DNA from: Varroa destructor
Lineage: Eukaryota > Arthropoda > Arachnida > Mesostigmata > Varroidae
Assembly: GCF_002443255.2 (NCBI RefSeq)
Contig: NW_019211460.1
Coordinates: 24,906,882 to 24,970,881, forward strand
Reading direction: 5' to 3'
Length of the DNA stretch: 64,000 nucleotides
The position numbers were made by a program, and so were the translations under genes. Positions 10,596 through 22,073 of the stretch are shown here, piece by piece. Under the pieces are notes generated by a model. The model did not search any database, was not told the origin of the DNA, and saw nothing but the letters and a program-made list of their open reading frames with translations. Every line of letters begins with the position of its first letter. Position 1 is the stretch's first letter.

Positions 10596-13500
10596 TTAGA
10601 AAAAATAACCGTGTGGCGCGTGGCGATTGCGAAGAGAAATGCCTACCGACCGTCCATCTATACCAATCGGTGCCTTGAGTTATTCATCACGGTAGCTATT
10701 TTTATTTCAAAAAGATAGCTGTGTAGGTGCAAAAAATAGATAGAAACTATGTTATTAATATATTAAATGTGTTCGTGCTAACGACGCCTGCGAGCTCAAT
10801 ACGGTTCGCTCCTGCTTGACGTGCGTCTGACCCAAGAAATAAATCTATGCTTTAATTAGCGATTCAGGACGACTTTCGTTTTAAATTAGGTACCCGACCA
10901 AGGACACCACGATCGTTGAGTGGTCATAAGCTGGAAATGTGACCTTGCCCTCTTAACACGTCTCTTATGTTAGTATGTTCTCTTATCTTAACACACACAC
11001 ACATATATATATATATGATTATTGATTAAGTAACTATTATTTCATCTTTTAGGAAGCTTTATAATCTACAGTAAAAGCCGATATTGCTCTAGAACATGTC
11101 ATGTAACTCTTTGCTTCAGGATAGCAAAACGGAGGTTTCCCAAACAATAGTCCATTTTCAACAAAAGTTTTTGGTTTCTTTTTGGCGAAATTGTCTCCTT
11201 GAGTGGCTACTGTTTTTGATGAGATACAAATTGTTGGCTGGCCGAACAAGCCAGAAATGGATGAGTCTATATGAAGCTCCTACCAGCTGCGCCGGCGTCT
11301 ACGGCTTTCTGTAGTGAACTATGTTAAGTAAACTAGCTTTCGTCAATAGCGTTACCTCAAATTATTAGGAAGCATCTTTTCAGTTTTCTCAAGTGATTTG
11401 GACCAAGCTTATCATGCTTGGCTACTCTTTCTCGTGCGCCATTTTTTTCACCCTCTCTTTTGGTCTCCAAATCTACTACCAAAATGATTGTCTGCATGCT
11501 TCATCAGAAGACCGAAGTGCCATCACTGCCCCAAATGCATAGGCAACTCCACGTAACAGATGGACACGCATTCCAGCACGGTCAGTAGATCTGGGTAACA
11601 ATATATAACAGCAGTATTATGGCTATTGTTGCTGCTGGAAGCGTTATGATAGCTGTGCTTGCTGTCTGGTCACTCAGGTATGATTGGTGCCATGACAACG
11701 GTAGACTTGGCGGTAGTGGTGGCGACGGGACCCGTGGCGGTTTTTACTAACACGATCTAACCCCCTACGTTTGTGTGGCCGGAAGGGGAGAAAAGCATCG
11801 CATGAGAGGGGACAAATACAGGAAAACAGCAGGCTCATCTCCGCCGCAGTCACTAGTAAATGAAGTTGACCGACCGCAGAAAGAGTCGCCCGTAGAATTT
11901 AAGGAAAAACAAATTTTCAGTTCCAAGCCTGCTGGACAACTAGATGCGCACATAACCATTAACTTTCATGCATACGTCAAGGTCGGATAAATATGCAGAT
12001 AAAAAGTCTTTCTCAGAAGGAATCCTATCCTTTCAAAGCAATATAATTTCATTCTCGTTCTGTTCAAAAATAATAAATTCGCAGACTCTGTGAGATATAC
12101 ACATAACCTGCATACGCATCGAATCCAGCGAAACGTGTCTTCTTAGCCGTCTCCCTATTCATCTCTTTATATATGCAACGCCATCATTCGCAAGTGACCG
12201 TTCGGCTAGGGGCAAATTGCTGTGTCCTCCGTGAAGACCGTGTGACTGAATCTGCGTATGTGGAACACGTATAACGTTGACTCGCCTCGGTGGCCTCCGT
12301 CTGTTGTAGCCGGTACAGCAGGCAATTGTTGATCACGAGCATATTGTACCAATATATAATTGTCTGCGTATGTACGCTAATATCTTCTCTATATGAATCA
12401 ATTTGCTGCTGTTGTATTCGCACTTGGCAGTGTTTCACTCGTATGGGGCAATGGCTGCCGCCCCTTGCTGTTTATCGTTGCTGCCCTGCCTACGCCGGTG
12501 GCCATAATATGAGGTGATCATTAAATCTCCACCTGTTCACGGCGGCTGTTGTTTCTTTGCGAGTTTGTCTTTGGTTAGGCGGTAAGTAGCGGCAGCGAAC
12601 TGGTAAACGCAGTTAGAAGAAAAGTATAACTTACTCACTGTTGTCCAGCAAGTCGGCTGGCTAGTCGACGACTCGGCTGATGGTTAGTTAGAAGGACAAT
12701 GATCAGAGCGCACACTAGGACAGCGGCAATATGATCAATTCACTGTCAGAGACATGGATAGGCATGTGGTCAAAAGGAATCGCTCCGGAATGGGTCGCAG
12801 GTCCCAATCGACGCAATGGCGCGTGAGCATTGTGCAGACCTATGGCGAAAGCTAATACCGATTATGCGGCGGCAGCGGCCGCAATAATTATGCCAGTGGC
12901 AGAATTGCGCTAGAAGGTAACCTTTGTGCTGCTGACGCCACCACTGTCTTCTCTGTTGCCTATTGCCATTAGCAATACATCTTTTACGACGCCAGGCTCT
13001 CTAGGTTGACCCGGCACTAAACAGGTAGACGGTGCCATCGCAAACCATATCATTGTCGACGACGGTATCGAGCACGTGCGAGTCGTCTGTTTCTCTGTCT
13101 GACGACCGGTCTGTACATGCCTAATCGTACGAAACGTTCAGGAGAAGTGGGTTCGATCTCAGTGCCGCTTTAATAGTGCAGCCCAGATTAGGCCTTACTT
13201 ACCAACTACTAACCGTCCATCGTCTGCTGTTGCAAGTATCACAGCTAGTGCTATCTACCATAATATAGTATAGTTATTGGTACAAGGCGTCAACTTAATG
13301 ATGTGGCAATAAGGACCATTAGATTCGGTGTGGTGTTAATAGCCTTCGTGCTGATCATAGTGATGACGATATTCGATCAGCGACCGTGCTCCGTTGCTGC
13401 ATATTGTAGCTTTTTGGCAAAGGACTCAACAGCCTATTTGAGCGGCTAACACCAGTCGATCTGGCGAAGCTGGTAGGCAAATAGAATGCGAAAAACAAAC

Positions 13501-15216
13501 AAGCCATTTACAAGGATTCTAAAGTCATTACACTAGGACGTATGGTAATCCTTAGTGCATGGCGTAAAGGCCATAACCTGCTGCAGATATCGTACAGTTT
13601 GACGCTTAGGCTTCTCAATGAAACGAGCGGTGCGTTGTCAATTGGCCTGAAACTACCAGAAAACGAATTGAAGTAAGGTAGAGCTTTTTAAGGCTCGACG
13701 TGGCTCAGATGACTCTTCGAGAGTAAGGATATTTTCTAGGCCATAGATCCTTTTTATAGGTCTAATGGAAAATATCACATATTAATCTAAAAATCCGATT
13801 AAACTCCCAAAAATATAGTTTAACTGCAAATAGAGGAGAACTTGCTCTCATAACATAATTAACTGGTAACACTATTCAAAAAAATACATACTTAATCTAT
13901 TCTTCGTAAGGCAAACTTTGAGAAGAACTATAGATATACTATAGAATAACAAGTTGACTACTGATACCTATCACGATTAACTGGTAGGCTTATTACTATT
14001 AAGTATTCTAGTTTTGTCGTAGATTTGTTCCATTTGTCTTAGATAAGAGCACACAAATAGATTTGTACACTGACACAAACCGCGTACATCTGTTCCTAGA
14101 GTCGTACTAAAGCCATTATGTTAAGGTTGATAAGGCAGATCGGCAACGAGCGGCAGTGCTGAGAGACGCTGCTAGCTGAGGCCGCTTCGAAAGGCAACAG
14201 TAGGACAATCTGAATAAGGTATAGATTGTGTACACAATCGCCCTGTAAATATCTAAATAATAATAAGAATGGCTCGATAGACAAAAGCAGCCTCATTCAT
14301 ACTCTGAGCCAAACACTGGTTGGCCTGTACCTATGTGCTTTCTACCTCGAACGTAATGCACCTCATTCGTTCAAACACAGTGCGAAGTAGCAACAGACAG
14401 ATACGTGAAAGATTGGCGTAATGCTGTCTGCTGGCCTGCCTCCTTCACATCCGTTCGTTCTTTCTCTCTTTCGATTGATCAAAGTAATAGCATTTAGACA
14501 AATCGCCCAAATTCGAAGATAGAAAATATCATCGATCGTAATTACCGCCTTTTAGATATTTATTCTTCGTTCCTATGCTAGAATATTAGAATTTACTTTT
14601 AATAACCGACACATAGCATCTGGGACGTGCAGAGAAATGTTATAAAACGTTACTTATAGGCTATATGCTACAACATCGGAGCCAGTAAAATCATCCAAAT
14701 TTATCAGATTTGTCGTTTTTATAATATCTACAATTTGTTCCGTGGAGCTCCATGTTTGTGTGTCTGAAGGAACATTTTCAATTTTGTTGATCTTGTCACG
14801 CCTGAAGGCCGATCACACATTGGTGGGCTTACTTGAGTCGTGTCCCACTTTTGACCTATTTGGTATCCTAGGGCGTGCTATATAATACACTATAGTCGAC
14901 TGCGGTCTTTCTCTGAGTCTGTCGTCGTACGCAACGTTCGATAGCTGAGTTTTCACGTCGATCTGCATGCCTCTAGTAACAGAGCATCAGTTATGCTCTC
15001 TAAGTGTGACGAACTCATCGGACACACGTCCAGCTGACACGCTGTGTTTCGTTCAAAGCCGAACTCAAAGCACCACATCCTAACTTTGAGCAGGCAAAAC
15101 GCCCTAGCCGAGCGTGCGACCGGCGAGCTTTCTATCGTGTCTGTAATAGTACAGTGTAGTAGCTTCCGAACAGGGCAGAAGGATCAGTATCGTTCGGTCG
15201 ATCTCAACATCCCGCC
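10596..15216. other. about 4.6 kb without a supported gene
   Basis: Unique sequence. It contains an (AC)6(AT)7 compound microsatellite at 10991-11016 and an A+T-rich stretch at about 13740-14080. The plus frame 11775-11990 (71 codons, hydrophilic) is somewhat protein-like but starts at GTG. Nothing else stands out. Confidence 0.4.
10991..11016. repeat. (AC)6(AT)7 compound dinucleotide microsatellite
   Basis: Six AC units pass directly into seven AT units. Confidence 0.92.
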
Positions 15217-15224
15217 TATATAAG
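15217..15224 (+). promoter_or_regulatory. possible TATA box
   Basis: TATATAAG in a GC-flanked context, about 290 bases upstream of the ORF at 15509. Such octamers also occur by chance in a window this size. The only support is the open frames that follow. Confidence 0.2.
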
Positions 15225-15508
15225 TGCAGATACCGGAATATTGCTAGTATTGTTGATGTCGCTGTCGCCACTTATCTGTGTACCACCTATAATTCTCAAG
15301 ATAAAGCCAAGCCGGGAAGCCAATGTAGTCGATCATTTTTCTAGTAGAAGTACACAAAGCAGCTGAGATCGTTGCTCTCCGTGCTACAATTGTTAGGTGT
15401 TGACAACGTGGATGAATTAACAGATTATGTTAGGTTAGCCGGCTTCAAACGCGTCACTTTGTGCTAACGCTGCTGCTGCACAACCGTTACGTCTGATTTT
15501 ACCCGCAT

Positions 15509-15988
15509 ATGCTTTTCGAAGAGGTTCGTTTGTTATGTCTTCATACGATTCTATGCGTCTGCATAAAATATATGCATAAAGCTGAAAATGTGCATAGTTA
15601 CAACGCGACGTTTTCCGCTTCTAACAACCATTATACTGTAAGTAAGATGAAGCGTTTCGCAGCAGCGAGGGCGCCTATGAAGTCTTCCCGAAACAGATTT
15701 TCCGATCTATTTGCTCCCACGTATATGGTCGGCAAAACCCGCTCCCCACTGGTGCAGCCTGTTGCTACTGCTCCCATGACTACTCGTCCCATATCCAATG
15801 TCGACGTGGTCCCAAGGAATCGAGGAGCCGAATATCACTCTTCGAGAGAAGAAACCTCGATGACATCGTACTCATTCGGCATATACCAAATCTACCCTGC
15901 TCGGTCCGTCCAGAAACGGCGAACGTCAGCGGTGTTGCCAACAATTGGTATCAACAGGAAGTCGGCTGCTGGGCATACTTACGTATAA
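15509..15988 (+). CDS. hypothetical ORF (159 aa)
   Basis: Complete ATG-to-TAA frame. The first 45 residues include a Cys/Leu-rich weakly hydrophobic part. From Met48 on it is basic and Ser/Thr/Pro-rich, with a QKRR dibasic site near the C-terminus. A GTAAGT string (15639) lies inside the frame, so if spliced the coding part could end there. A second plus frame (15646-16179) is open across the same DNA. No family is recognised. An ORF of this length is expected once or twice in the window by chance. Confidence 0.22.
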   Translation: MLFEEVRLLCLHTILCVCIKYMHKAENVHSYNATFSASNNHYTVSKMKRFAAARAPMKSSRNRFSDLFAPTYMVGKTRSPLVQPVATAPMTTRPISNVDVVPRNRGAEYHSSREETSMTSYSFGIYQIYPARSVQKRRTSAVLPTIGINRKSAAGHTYV

Positions 15989-16179
15989 ATAGAGGGTTGG
16001 GTAAAAAAAAACCCAGTCTCACGAAGCGACCCAAAGCTAAAGATAACAGAACAATGAAAAGTTCTCCGCACAGCTTCCGTTTTACCAATGCTCCTTATGT
16101 AACATTCAGGTTTGAGGACTGTGCTCTCGGAGTCACGTCGAAGGGCACGTACCAGCAGTGCGAATTCGTAAACCACTAA
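15646..16179 (+). CDS. overlapping alternative open frame, possible exon
   Basis: Stop-free for 177 codons, ending at TAA 16177-16179, in a different frame from the 15509 ORF. The product is rich in charged residues, with a Cys/His-rich segment (CCYCSHDYSSH) near residue 40 and a Lys-rich stretch near residue 120. There is no ATG until late: MKSSPHSFRF begins 41 codons before the stop. It would have to be an internal or terminal exon. TTCTAAC at about 15619, a branch-point-like string, precedes weak AG acceptors. Only one of the two overlapping frames can be mainly coding, and possibly neither is. Confidence 0.18.
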   Translation, partial: DEAFRSSEGAYEVFPKQIFRSICSHVYGRQNPLPTGAACCYCSHDYSSHIQCRRGPKESRSRISLFERRNLDDIVLIRHIPNLPCSVRPETANVSGVANNWYQQEVGCWAYLRINRGLGKKKPSLTKRPKAKDNRTMKSSPHSFRFTNAPYVTFRFEDCALGVTSKGTYQQCEFVNH

Positions 16180-18459
16180 ACTAATTTAATCACTTGGTGG
16201 CTGCTGCTAACAAAAAGATGACAGCAGCGGCGCTAACGGTGGCTCGACAAAGAGGATTCTTCGAGAACGAACTAGCGTGATAGCTGAACTTCAATGAAAT
16301 TTCGTTCAAGCGGGAGGCGGAAGAAACAATACTCGTGCAGCGAAAGCGGCATACCAATTTTACCAGCATTTGCGTTAACCACCATCGCCAGCCAGACAAT
16401 CAATCGATGGATGCTGCGAACAACGACCTTGTCGCTCGAAGAATAGGCGGCGAAGGGCAACCGGGTCGACACGATGCAGGACCGGGCAAGGGGTGGAGGT
16501 CGGGGATAGTAGGAAATCAAAGCCAGAACTATCCTACGTGGGCTATTTCCATTGTCTGGGACATCCTCATGTCGCTTGTCATGCAGAGAGGACCATGTTC
16601 GTTAGAAAACTACAGAACAGTTCTCTAGCCTCCAAATAATGATGACACAGATCATTACGCAATTGCCGAGAGAGGCCACGAAGACGGTGAAAATAATGAC
16701 GATGAGGCGAGGAAGGCAAGCGCATATTTTGAAGGCGCGCAGTTTATCAATCCTGCTGACGGATTTTTCGAGTTTTAAGTTTTCGTTAATATCACGGAGA
16801 AGTTTAGAAAGAACTAAAACTAATGCAATGGTGATTGAAGCTAATGGTACCTGCTGTGTTACATCAGTCAGGTTTAAGCATTCGTAGGTTCGAGCCTACT
16901 TGCTTTCGTACTGTGTCTCGCTGCATTGTCTGAAAAATCGAGAGTTGTACAGTGCCATTGTCCGGTATTATTCGACGCAAAAAAAAGGTAGATAGCCCTT
17001 TGTGGGGCTTATGTTGGCTTGTTGCTCGACATTGTCCATTGTGTTTCCTAATTATTTTTTGTACTTCTGTCGACAGAGGTCCCATGCTGTGTGAAGCCTG
17101 GCTCTACCCGCGATCTTGCTGCTATAAATCACTGCTATCGTTTTTAATCATTTGTAACTGTTTTTTGGCCTGAATAACATGTTTAAGTTTTCAAGCTATA
17201 TAAGATCTTGATGGTATGTTCAGCAAAGGAACTGCTAGCCGCTTGCCATTTTTCGCACAACTTTTTTGACGGTATCAATGATTTTATCCATTTGTTTGAG
17301 CTCGGCCTTAGTCGTGGCATGATCTACATGCAGTTTCATTGATCGATCGATGCAATTGCCAGTTCGAGCGTGAAGCACGGTACACGGAGTTGCCTAAATA
17401 GTGCGTGCCGCTACGTGCCGTGCTCCTGCGTAATGAGGACAAGACGAAATCGTCACCAAAACATCGACCGAAATAAGTTCGTTATCGTCACCATATCCTA
17501 TACATATCAATCGACAATGTGACAACGTAACGACAGAAACCGCATATCACTACAGAACAATCGAGCGACGTCGAACGACTCTCTCGGCTCGAAAATTCCC
17601 ACACAATGTCACACTTTTGCTGGTAGCCACCAGCAACGGCAAAAACAACGAGAGATGGGGAGCAATGGACACCAATGTGAACGATCCCTTCGAAATCGGC
17701 CGTGTTGCTATAGTACTTTTTCCAGTTGCCGTATTTGTTGCGTGCGGCAAATCGTAACCTTTTTTTTCTTTCTACATTCTCTGTTTATTTTTTATGCTGT
17801 TGTCAATGTCTTCGTATACCTTTCCCGCGCTCCGCCTTTGCCTTCGCGTGCTGCTTCTGTTCGGCCGTTTATCATTAGTCTCGTCCCGAAAATAATGGCA
17901 AAATAAATCAAAGCAGTCAATTTGATCGGATCAATATCAGATGCCACCATTACGGCGACACCATTGTCGTTGTCGCTTTTGGCGTCGGTAGCTTTTCGTC
18001 GTTGATCGGCGCCGGCTCTTGTCGCCAATCAAAGAAAGCAAGGAAGCGTCGCAGTGAAGAATAGTATTCTAGCATTGGCACTTGTGCCAGCATCTGCAAT
18101 AGCACGTTGGCAATGATGGCAACAGTTGTAGATCGTGAGCGAGCTGACGATGGCGACCTGCGTAGAGAGTGTCAGTCAGACGCTGTACGAGAATGAGCCA
18201 TAGGACCGCGCGGCGGCGCAAACAGGAACAAAGCGAGAAAAAATCGTATGGCAATAATTTTATACTATATGATAAGTTGGATGGCGGAAGCAGGAGCGAT
18301 AGCGCGCTGGGATAGTTGACGATTTATGATAGTGATGAGAAATATATTCATGGTTTGGCAAGATGTTTTTCTTTTGCAGCAGTAGCAACCGCTGTAAAAC
18401 ACTCTCGTGTGTTTACGGCTGTGTAATTCAGTTCCTACTAAAAATATGTAGACGCACAG
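16180..18459. other. no supported gene
   Basis: Unique sequence with short frames only. A T-rich patch at 17759-17795 has no matching AG. The GGTTCGAGCC string near 16887 was checked as a tRNA B box and rejected. Confidence 0.4.
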
Positions 18460-18702
18460 ATGTACAGGTTCCAATACAAGCGTGATACGTTTTTTCTCAA
18501 GTTCAATTTGCCCCTTTCGCCGTGTGGTCGCGTATCGCTACGGGCAGACACGCGGAATACGATAGCGAGAAACGGTGTTTCTGACGTGCAGCACCGTAGA
18601 CAGCAATATTTCCAGCGAAGCACCAAATTGGCAAAGCTACCGCCATTATTGTTGCCACCGAACGCTGTGTTCAACAACCAAACGCTAGTGAGCATGTCAT
18701 GA
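18460..18702 (+). CDS. hypothetical basic ORF (80 aa)
   Basis: Complete ATG-to-TGA frame, start context weak (C at -3). The product starts MYRFQYKRDTFF, is basic throughout, and has a Pro/Leu-rich segment (KLPPLLLPP) before the C-terminus. Residue mix and codons look protein-like, but there is no recognisable domain and no promoter or poly(A) signal that I can tie to it. Confidence 0.25.
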   Translation: MYRFQYKRDTFFLKFNLPLSPCGRVSLRADTRNTIARNGVSDVQHRRQQYFQRSTKLAKLPPLLLPPNAVFNNQTLVSMS

Positions 18703-19050
18703 AAGAGACAAGGTAGACCCAGAAAATTGACCTTCCCACGCTTTTCCTGCAAGACCTATCTCTCAACTATAATACCGTCAGCTAACTAGCGAGGCCATTA
18801 TTAAGAAGCAGTTATTAACCGAGCGCCAACTAATTAACGTTCGCGCAATGTCGATATGGCTGAACAGTTGTTTGCGACTTGAATCAGCTGTTGTTGTTAC
18901 TGCTGATGCTTTTTCAGTCGCCGTCTGCCAATACTGTTTGAAGGCAGGAATGCTAGGTCGATCGCTCGCTCTTAACAGTGCGACCTACTAACAGAGGCAA
19001 GGCGGTTCGGATTAGAACAGAAATTTCCGGTCCTATTCTTTAATGTCCGC

Positions 19051-19070
19051 TGCCTGCCTGCCTGCCTGCC
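19051..19070. repeat. (TGCC)5 tetranucleotide microsatellite
   Basis: Five perfect units. It belongs to the AGGC-type tetranucleotide class seen at 3930, 38879 and 59133. Confidence 0.92.
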
Positions 19071-19273
19071 GGGCGATGTTGTCGGCCAGCACCAGTTTGG
19101 CGTACTTGACTGCACCCTCCGTCTATCCGCCTTTTTGCCCCTTCTTCTCCCCTGTTGTGACAACGACGGAGGCGTCCGTTCGCCACAGCTATATCAAATA
19201 CCAATAATACAATGTAGTTATTTTTTTTAGCAGACCGTAACGACTGCCACACTGATGGCTGTTCCAGCTGTCG

Positions 19274-19281
19274 TATATAAA
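19274..19281 (+). promoter_or_regulatory. possible TATA box upstream of the 19371 ORF
   Basis: TATATAAA about 97 bases before the ATG at 19371. With a start site about 30 bases downstream (near 19305), the leader would be about 65 bases and end in an A-rich run just before the ATG. This is a familiar layout for small arthropod genes. An earlier ATG at 19301 opens a 32-codon frame that could act as an upstream ORF or mean the start site lies after it. Confidence 0.3.
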
Positions 19282-19370
19282 TCTGTGTGTTTGTGTGTCC
19301 ATGGAAAATCTAACGGGGTGTGTGCACAGAACTACCCAGTCAAACAAGCATTATCAACGAAATATAAAAA

Positions 19371-19682
19371 ATGATTACATTATATTATTTATATAGAGTG
19401 TCTTCTAGATCGGCTTGCGAAAGATGCGGAATCGCTCTTTTCAAGATAGTGTCGATTTTCAACTTTACCTGTTTCACGCTGTCCTTCTTTCGGGCAACTT
19501 TCAAAAATCAAGGGTGCCTATCATGGATTAGTCAAAAGGGTTTTCTAGACTGTCTAGATGCGTTCAGTCTTTCTAGAAAGCCACACTTTTTAGAGGCTGA
19601 GAAGCAGTTGTGGTACAACTACATACCGGTAGATAAATACGAGTGGATCGCTGTTGAAAATCCGGAGAAAGGGCCAGTCTAG
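19371..19682 (+). CDS. hypothetical ORF with membrane segment (103 aa)
   Basis: Complete ATG-to-TAG frame with an A-rich leader and A at -3. The N-terminal half includes a hydrophobic segment at about 21-40 (IALFKIVSIFNFTCFTLSFF). The C-terminal half is hydrophilic and protein-like, ending EWIAVENPEKGPV with aromatic residues spread evenly. A TATA-like box lies 90 bases upstream. No family is recognised. Together with the promoter-like site this is one of the more believable single-exon candidates, yet still unproven. Confidence 0.33.
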   Translation: MITLYYLYRVSSRSACERCGIALFKIVSIFNFTCFTLSFFRATFKNQGCLSWISQKGFLDCLDAFSLSRKPHFLEAEKQLWYNYIPVDKYEWIAVENPEKGPV

Positions 19683-20207
19683 CTTGACAAGAAGAGATTA
19701 CCTCACAAAAGTGTCTCAGGACGCTCTGTTTCTTTCTCCATTTTCCCCGTGGACAATTATTTTCTGTTTCATTCAAGGATCGTCTTGGACAGTCTAATAA
19801 GTGTTCTTCGCCATTGTCGGTCTTCTTGTTATGCAGTTATGCTCTTATTATTGCGACTTGTGCGGCAACAGCTGCCGCACTAGTAGATAACGCTCTCGAC
19901 GATGCCATTGTTAGATGCTGTTGTTGATGATAACATTATGATTGTTATTACGAGAGCTACGCTATGGCAGCTGAGATGCGCGGTACTTGTGCTGCAGGAC
20001 GTTGTTAAGAACAACAGGCACTAAAGAGAAAAGCAGGGAAGGCTCAATTTACGTGAATTCGAACGACTTGTGCGTTGGTAGCATTCAGCTACGAATATGG
20101 ATCACTGGGCGACAATGTGCCGTCGCCGTGAAGTTTAAGGCGCGTTAAGTACGGGTAGAAACGTGGCATTTTGTAAACGTCTATGCGTGTGAGTTTGTGT
20201 TAATGCA

Positions 20208-20210
<3 letters not shown>

Positions 20211-20256
<46 letters not shown>
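20211..20256. repeat. (TA)23 microsatellite
   Basis: Perfect TA alternation of 46 bases. A second TA tract starts 54 bases further on. Confidence 0.96.
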
Positions 20257-20261
<5 letters not shown>

Positions 20262-20310
20262 AAAAGGCGAATTTAGAAGATGCCTTCTGATTCATCGATA
20301 TACGCCCTAC

Positions 20311-20334
20311 ATATATATATATATATATATATAT
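20311..20334. repeat. (AT)12 microsatellite
   Basis: Perfect alternation of 24 bases. With the longer tract upstream it could fold back on itself or on its neighbour. Confidence 0.95.
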
Positions 20335-20493
20335 GTTGCTCTGTCGGTCTGATTGTCAGTCTGTCGTCAACGAGGTAGCAAAGAAAGCTTTCGTACAAGG
20401 AACACCATACCAGCACGATATCGCCAATGAGATATAAAGCCTACACAACGGACAGAAAGCCAAAATCTGAAGGGTAAATGAGCTTCGTCGCTG

Positions 20494-20760
20494 ATGTGCG
20501 CACACAATCGCTCCGCCGTTACATGGCTAAGTTGGGTGGCCAATGGTCGTCTGTCAAAAGCTCTCGTTACGTTTCTCTACCTTTTTTGGTTTTTCATCTC
20601 AGTTGTCTGGCCTTTCGTTGCCTTTTCGAAGACTAGCAACAAATTGTCGGTTGGTAACAGCAATTCACACGAGGTTGGTGCTGCCTGTTGCCACCGAGCG
20701 CATGCTGTGGCCACCTGGCCACAAATTGTAAGCCTTACCTATGTAGCAATGTCAGCATAA
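20494..20760 (+). CDS. hypothetical membrane ORF or first exon (88 aa)
   Basis: Complete ATG-to-TAA frame. It has a short N-terminus (MCAHNRSAVTW), one strong hydrophobic aromatic segment at about 23-44 (LVTFLYLFWFFISVVWPFVA), then a polar stretch with Asn, Ser and His. A GTAAGC donor-like string lies late in the frame (about 20728), so a coding exon could end near residue 78. No family is recognised. A T-rich stretch of DNA alone can produce such a segment. Confidence 0.28.
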   Translation: MCAHNRSAVTWLSWVANGRLSKALVTFLYLFWFFISVVWPFVAFSKTSNKLSVGNSNSHEVGAACCHRAHAVATWPQIVSLTYVAMSA

Positions 20761-21035
20761 GCCATCATAATCAGAAACAGCAGCTGCGGCCATCGCAGTA
20801 TCCACACGACAACATTGGCAACGTTAGCAGTACAGATTCTTCACGATAATGCTCACGCAGACGGCATGATTCAGCGAGCGCTAGAAGAGTTATCGAGGTG
20901 CAGGCGAGCTCTGGGTAATTGAAAAACATCAACGGAACAACCGTAGAGATAACAGTGCCAGCAGATCGGGGATAGCAGCGGGGCGAGCACGACGACCGCC
21001 AATGAATTCGGCAATGGCCGGATTGCTACAATTGA

Positions 21036-21148
21036 AGTTTTGTTTCGTTTCTATCCCCACTCTCTGTCGTCTTCTTTTCTTCCGAACCCCCTCCTTTCTC
21101 TCTGGTTCGGATCTTTTCTCTTTCGCCGTTTTATGACTGCGATCCACA

Positions 21149-21180
<32 letters not shown>

Positions 21181-21220
21181 ACAAGTGGCACTGGCACAGG
21201 CGGTTCGCGTATGGAAAACC

Positions 21221-21279
<59 letters not shown>

Positions 21280-21473
21280 ACTGCCCCAGCCGCTGTTTCC
21301 ATAACCGCTGGCCACACTGTCAGCATTATACTGCCGCAAGCCGCCGCCGCCGTCATAACGGTGGCCGCATTGACGCTGTCTTTACCTCTCAAACTTTCCC
21401 GTCTACGAGGCGTCCCAACCCGCTTGCTTTTCAACCAGCAGTATTTACAACTTCAGCATTTGTTATCGTCTAG
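21036..21473 (+). CDS. Q/H-rich open frame, possible terminal exon
   Basis: The frame in which the repeats read CAG=Gln and CAC=His is stop-free from 21036 to TAG 21471-21473 (145 codons) but has no ATG. It would need splicing in. A long pyrimidine tract (21040-21131) precedes an AG at 21148-21149, just at the start of the CAG run, and could be an acceptor. After it the product has about nine Gln, EQDKWHWHRRFAYGKP, ten Gln, ten His, then Cys/His/Arg-rich and Pro-rich sequence. Gln/His tracts are common in transcription regulators, but two other frames are also open here, so repeat-driven chance is a real alternative. Confidence 0.2.
21147..21275. repeat. (CAG)7 ... (CAG)10(CAC)8 trinucleotide cluster
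   Basis: CAG x7 at 21147-21167, CAG x10 at 21222-21251 passing directly into CAC x8 at 21252-21275. All are in one register, 75 bases apart. Confidence 0.95.
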
Positions 21474-21963
21474 CCAGACGACGTGATGCGGCTTGTGCAG
21501 CAAATTCTGCGACAGCGAAGATATAACTCGCCCCATACCATGAACAGGGGGGGGGGATGAAGGCTGTGGAAAAGCGCGAAAAAAAAAATAGAAGCAAGCA
21601 TGAAAAGTAACTGAAAGGAGGCAACAACAAATAGCGGTGCAACTACAACTACAATGATGGCTACGTTCCCGGTCGGTTTTTGGATCTTTTTTTTCAATTT
21701 TTCTATTTCTCTTCCCCTGTCACTTCGCTTCCGACAGCGAATCACTTCAGTGTCGAGAAGATACGAACGGGATGGAGGGAAAAAGGGTGAAAGAGGGAAG
21801 GTACGAGATGGACGAATCTTCGACAACAAAGACAACGAGTGCGGCGCAGGTAGCATCGGCAGGCAGAGCTATATCGAATCGGACAAACTCAAACAGGTGT
21901 TGTCTAAATGCGTTGTCCATCGTTGTTTCATTGTCTTTACCGTCATGTGCCAACAGTGCTTAC

Positions 21964-22058
21964 CTTCGTCCGTTTGTGACAGACGGTATTGTTTTACGGG
22001 CGGATAACGAATGTTTACTGAAATCGTTGAGGGAATCATGGGCGAGCAATATCCTCAT
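21964..22058 (-). CDS. possible first coding exon
   Basis: The minus strand has an ATG (22058-22056) opening MRILLAHDSLNDFSKHS, 31 codons plus two bases, ending exactly at AAG followed by GTAAGC, a near-consensus donor. A second ATG frame is also open to the same donor. No promoter or next exon was found. Confidence 0.14.
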
Positions 22059-22073
22059 CACCCTATAACGAAC

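Larger units (their letters stand above)
19683..20493. other. no supported gene; two TA tracts
   Basis: Unique sequence interrupted by the TA microsatellites at 20211 and 20311. No coding signal. Confidence 0.45.

Noticed and set aside
16880..16905. GGTTCGAGCC string, possible tRNA B box
   Set aside because: The T arm would have a six-base loop, no matching A box lies upstream, and the acceptor stem cannot pair.
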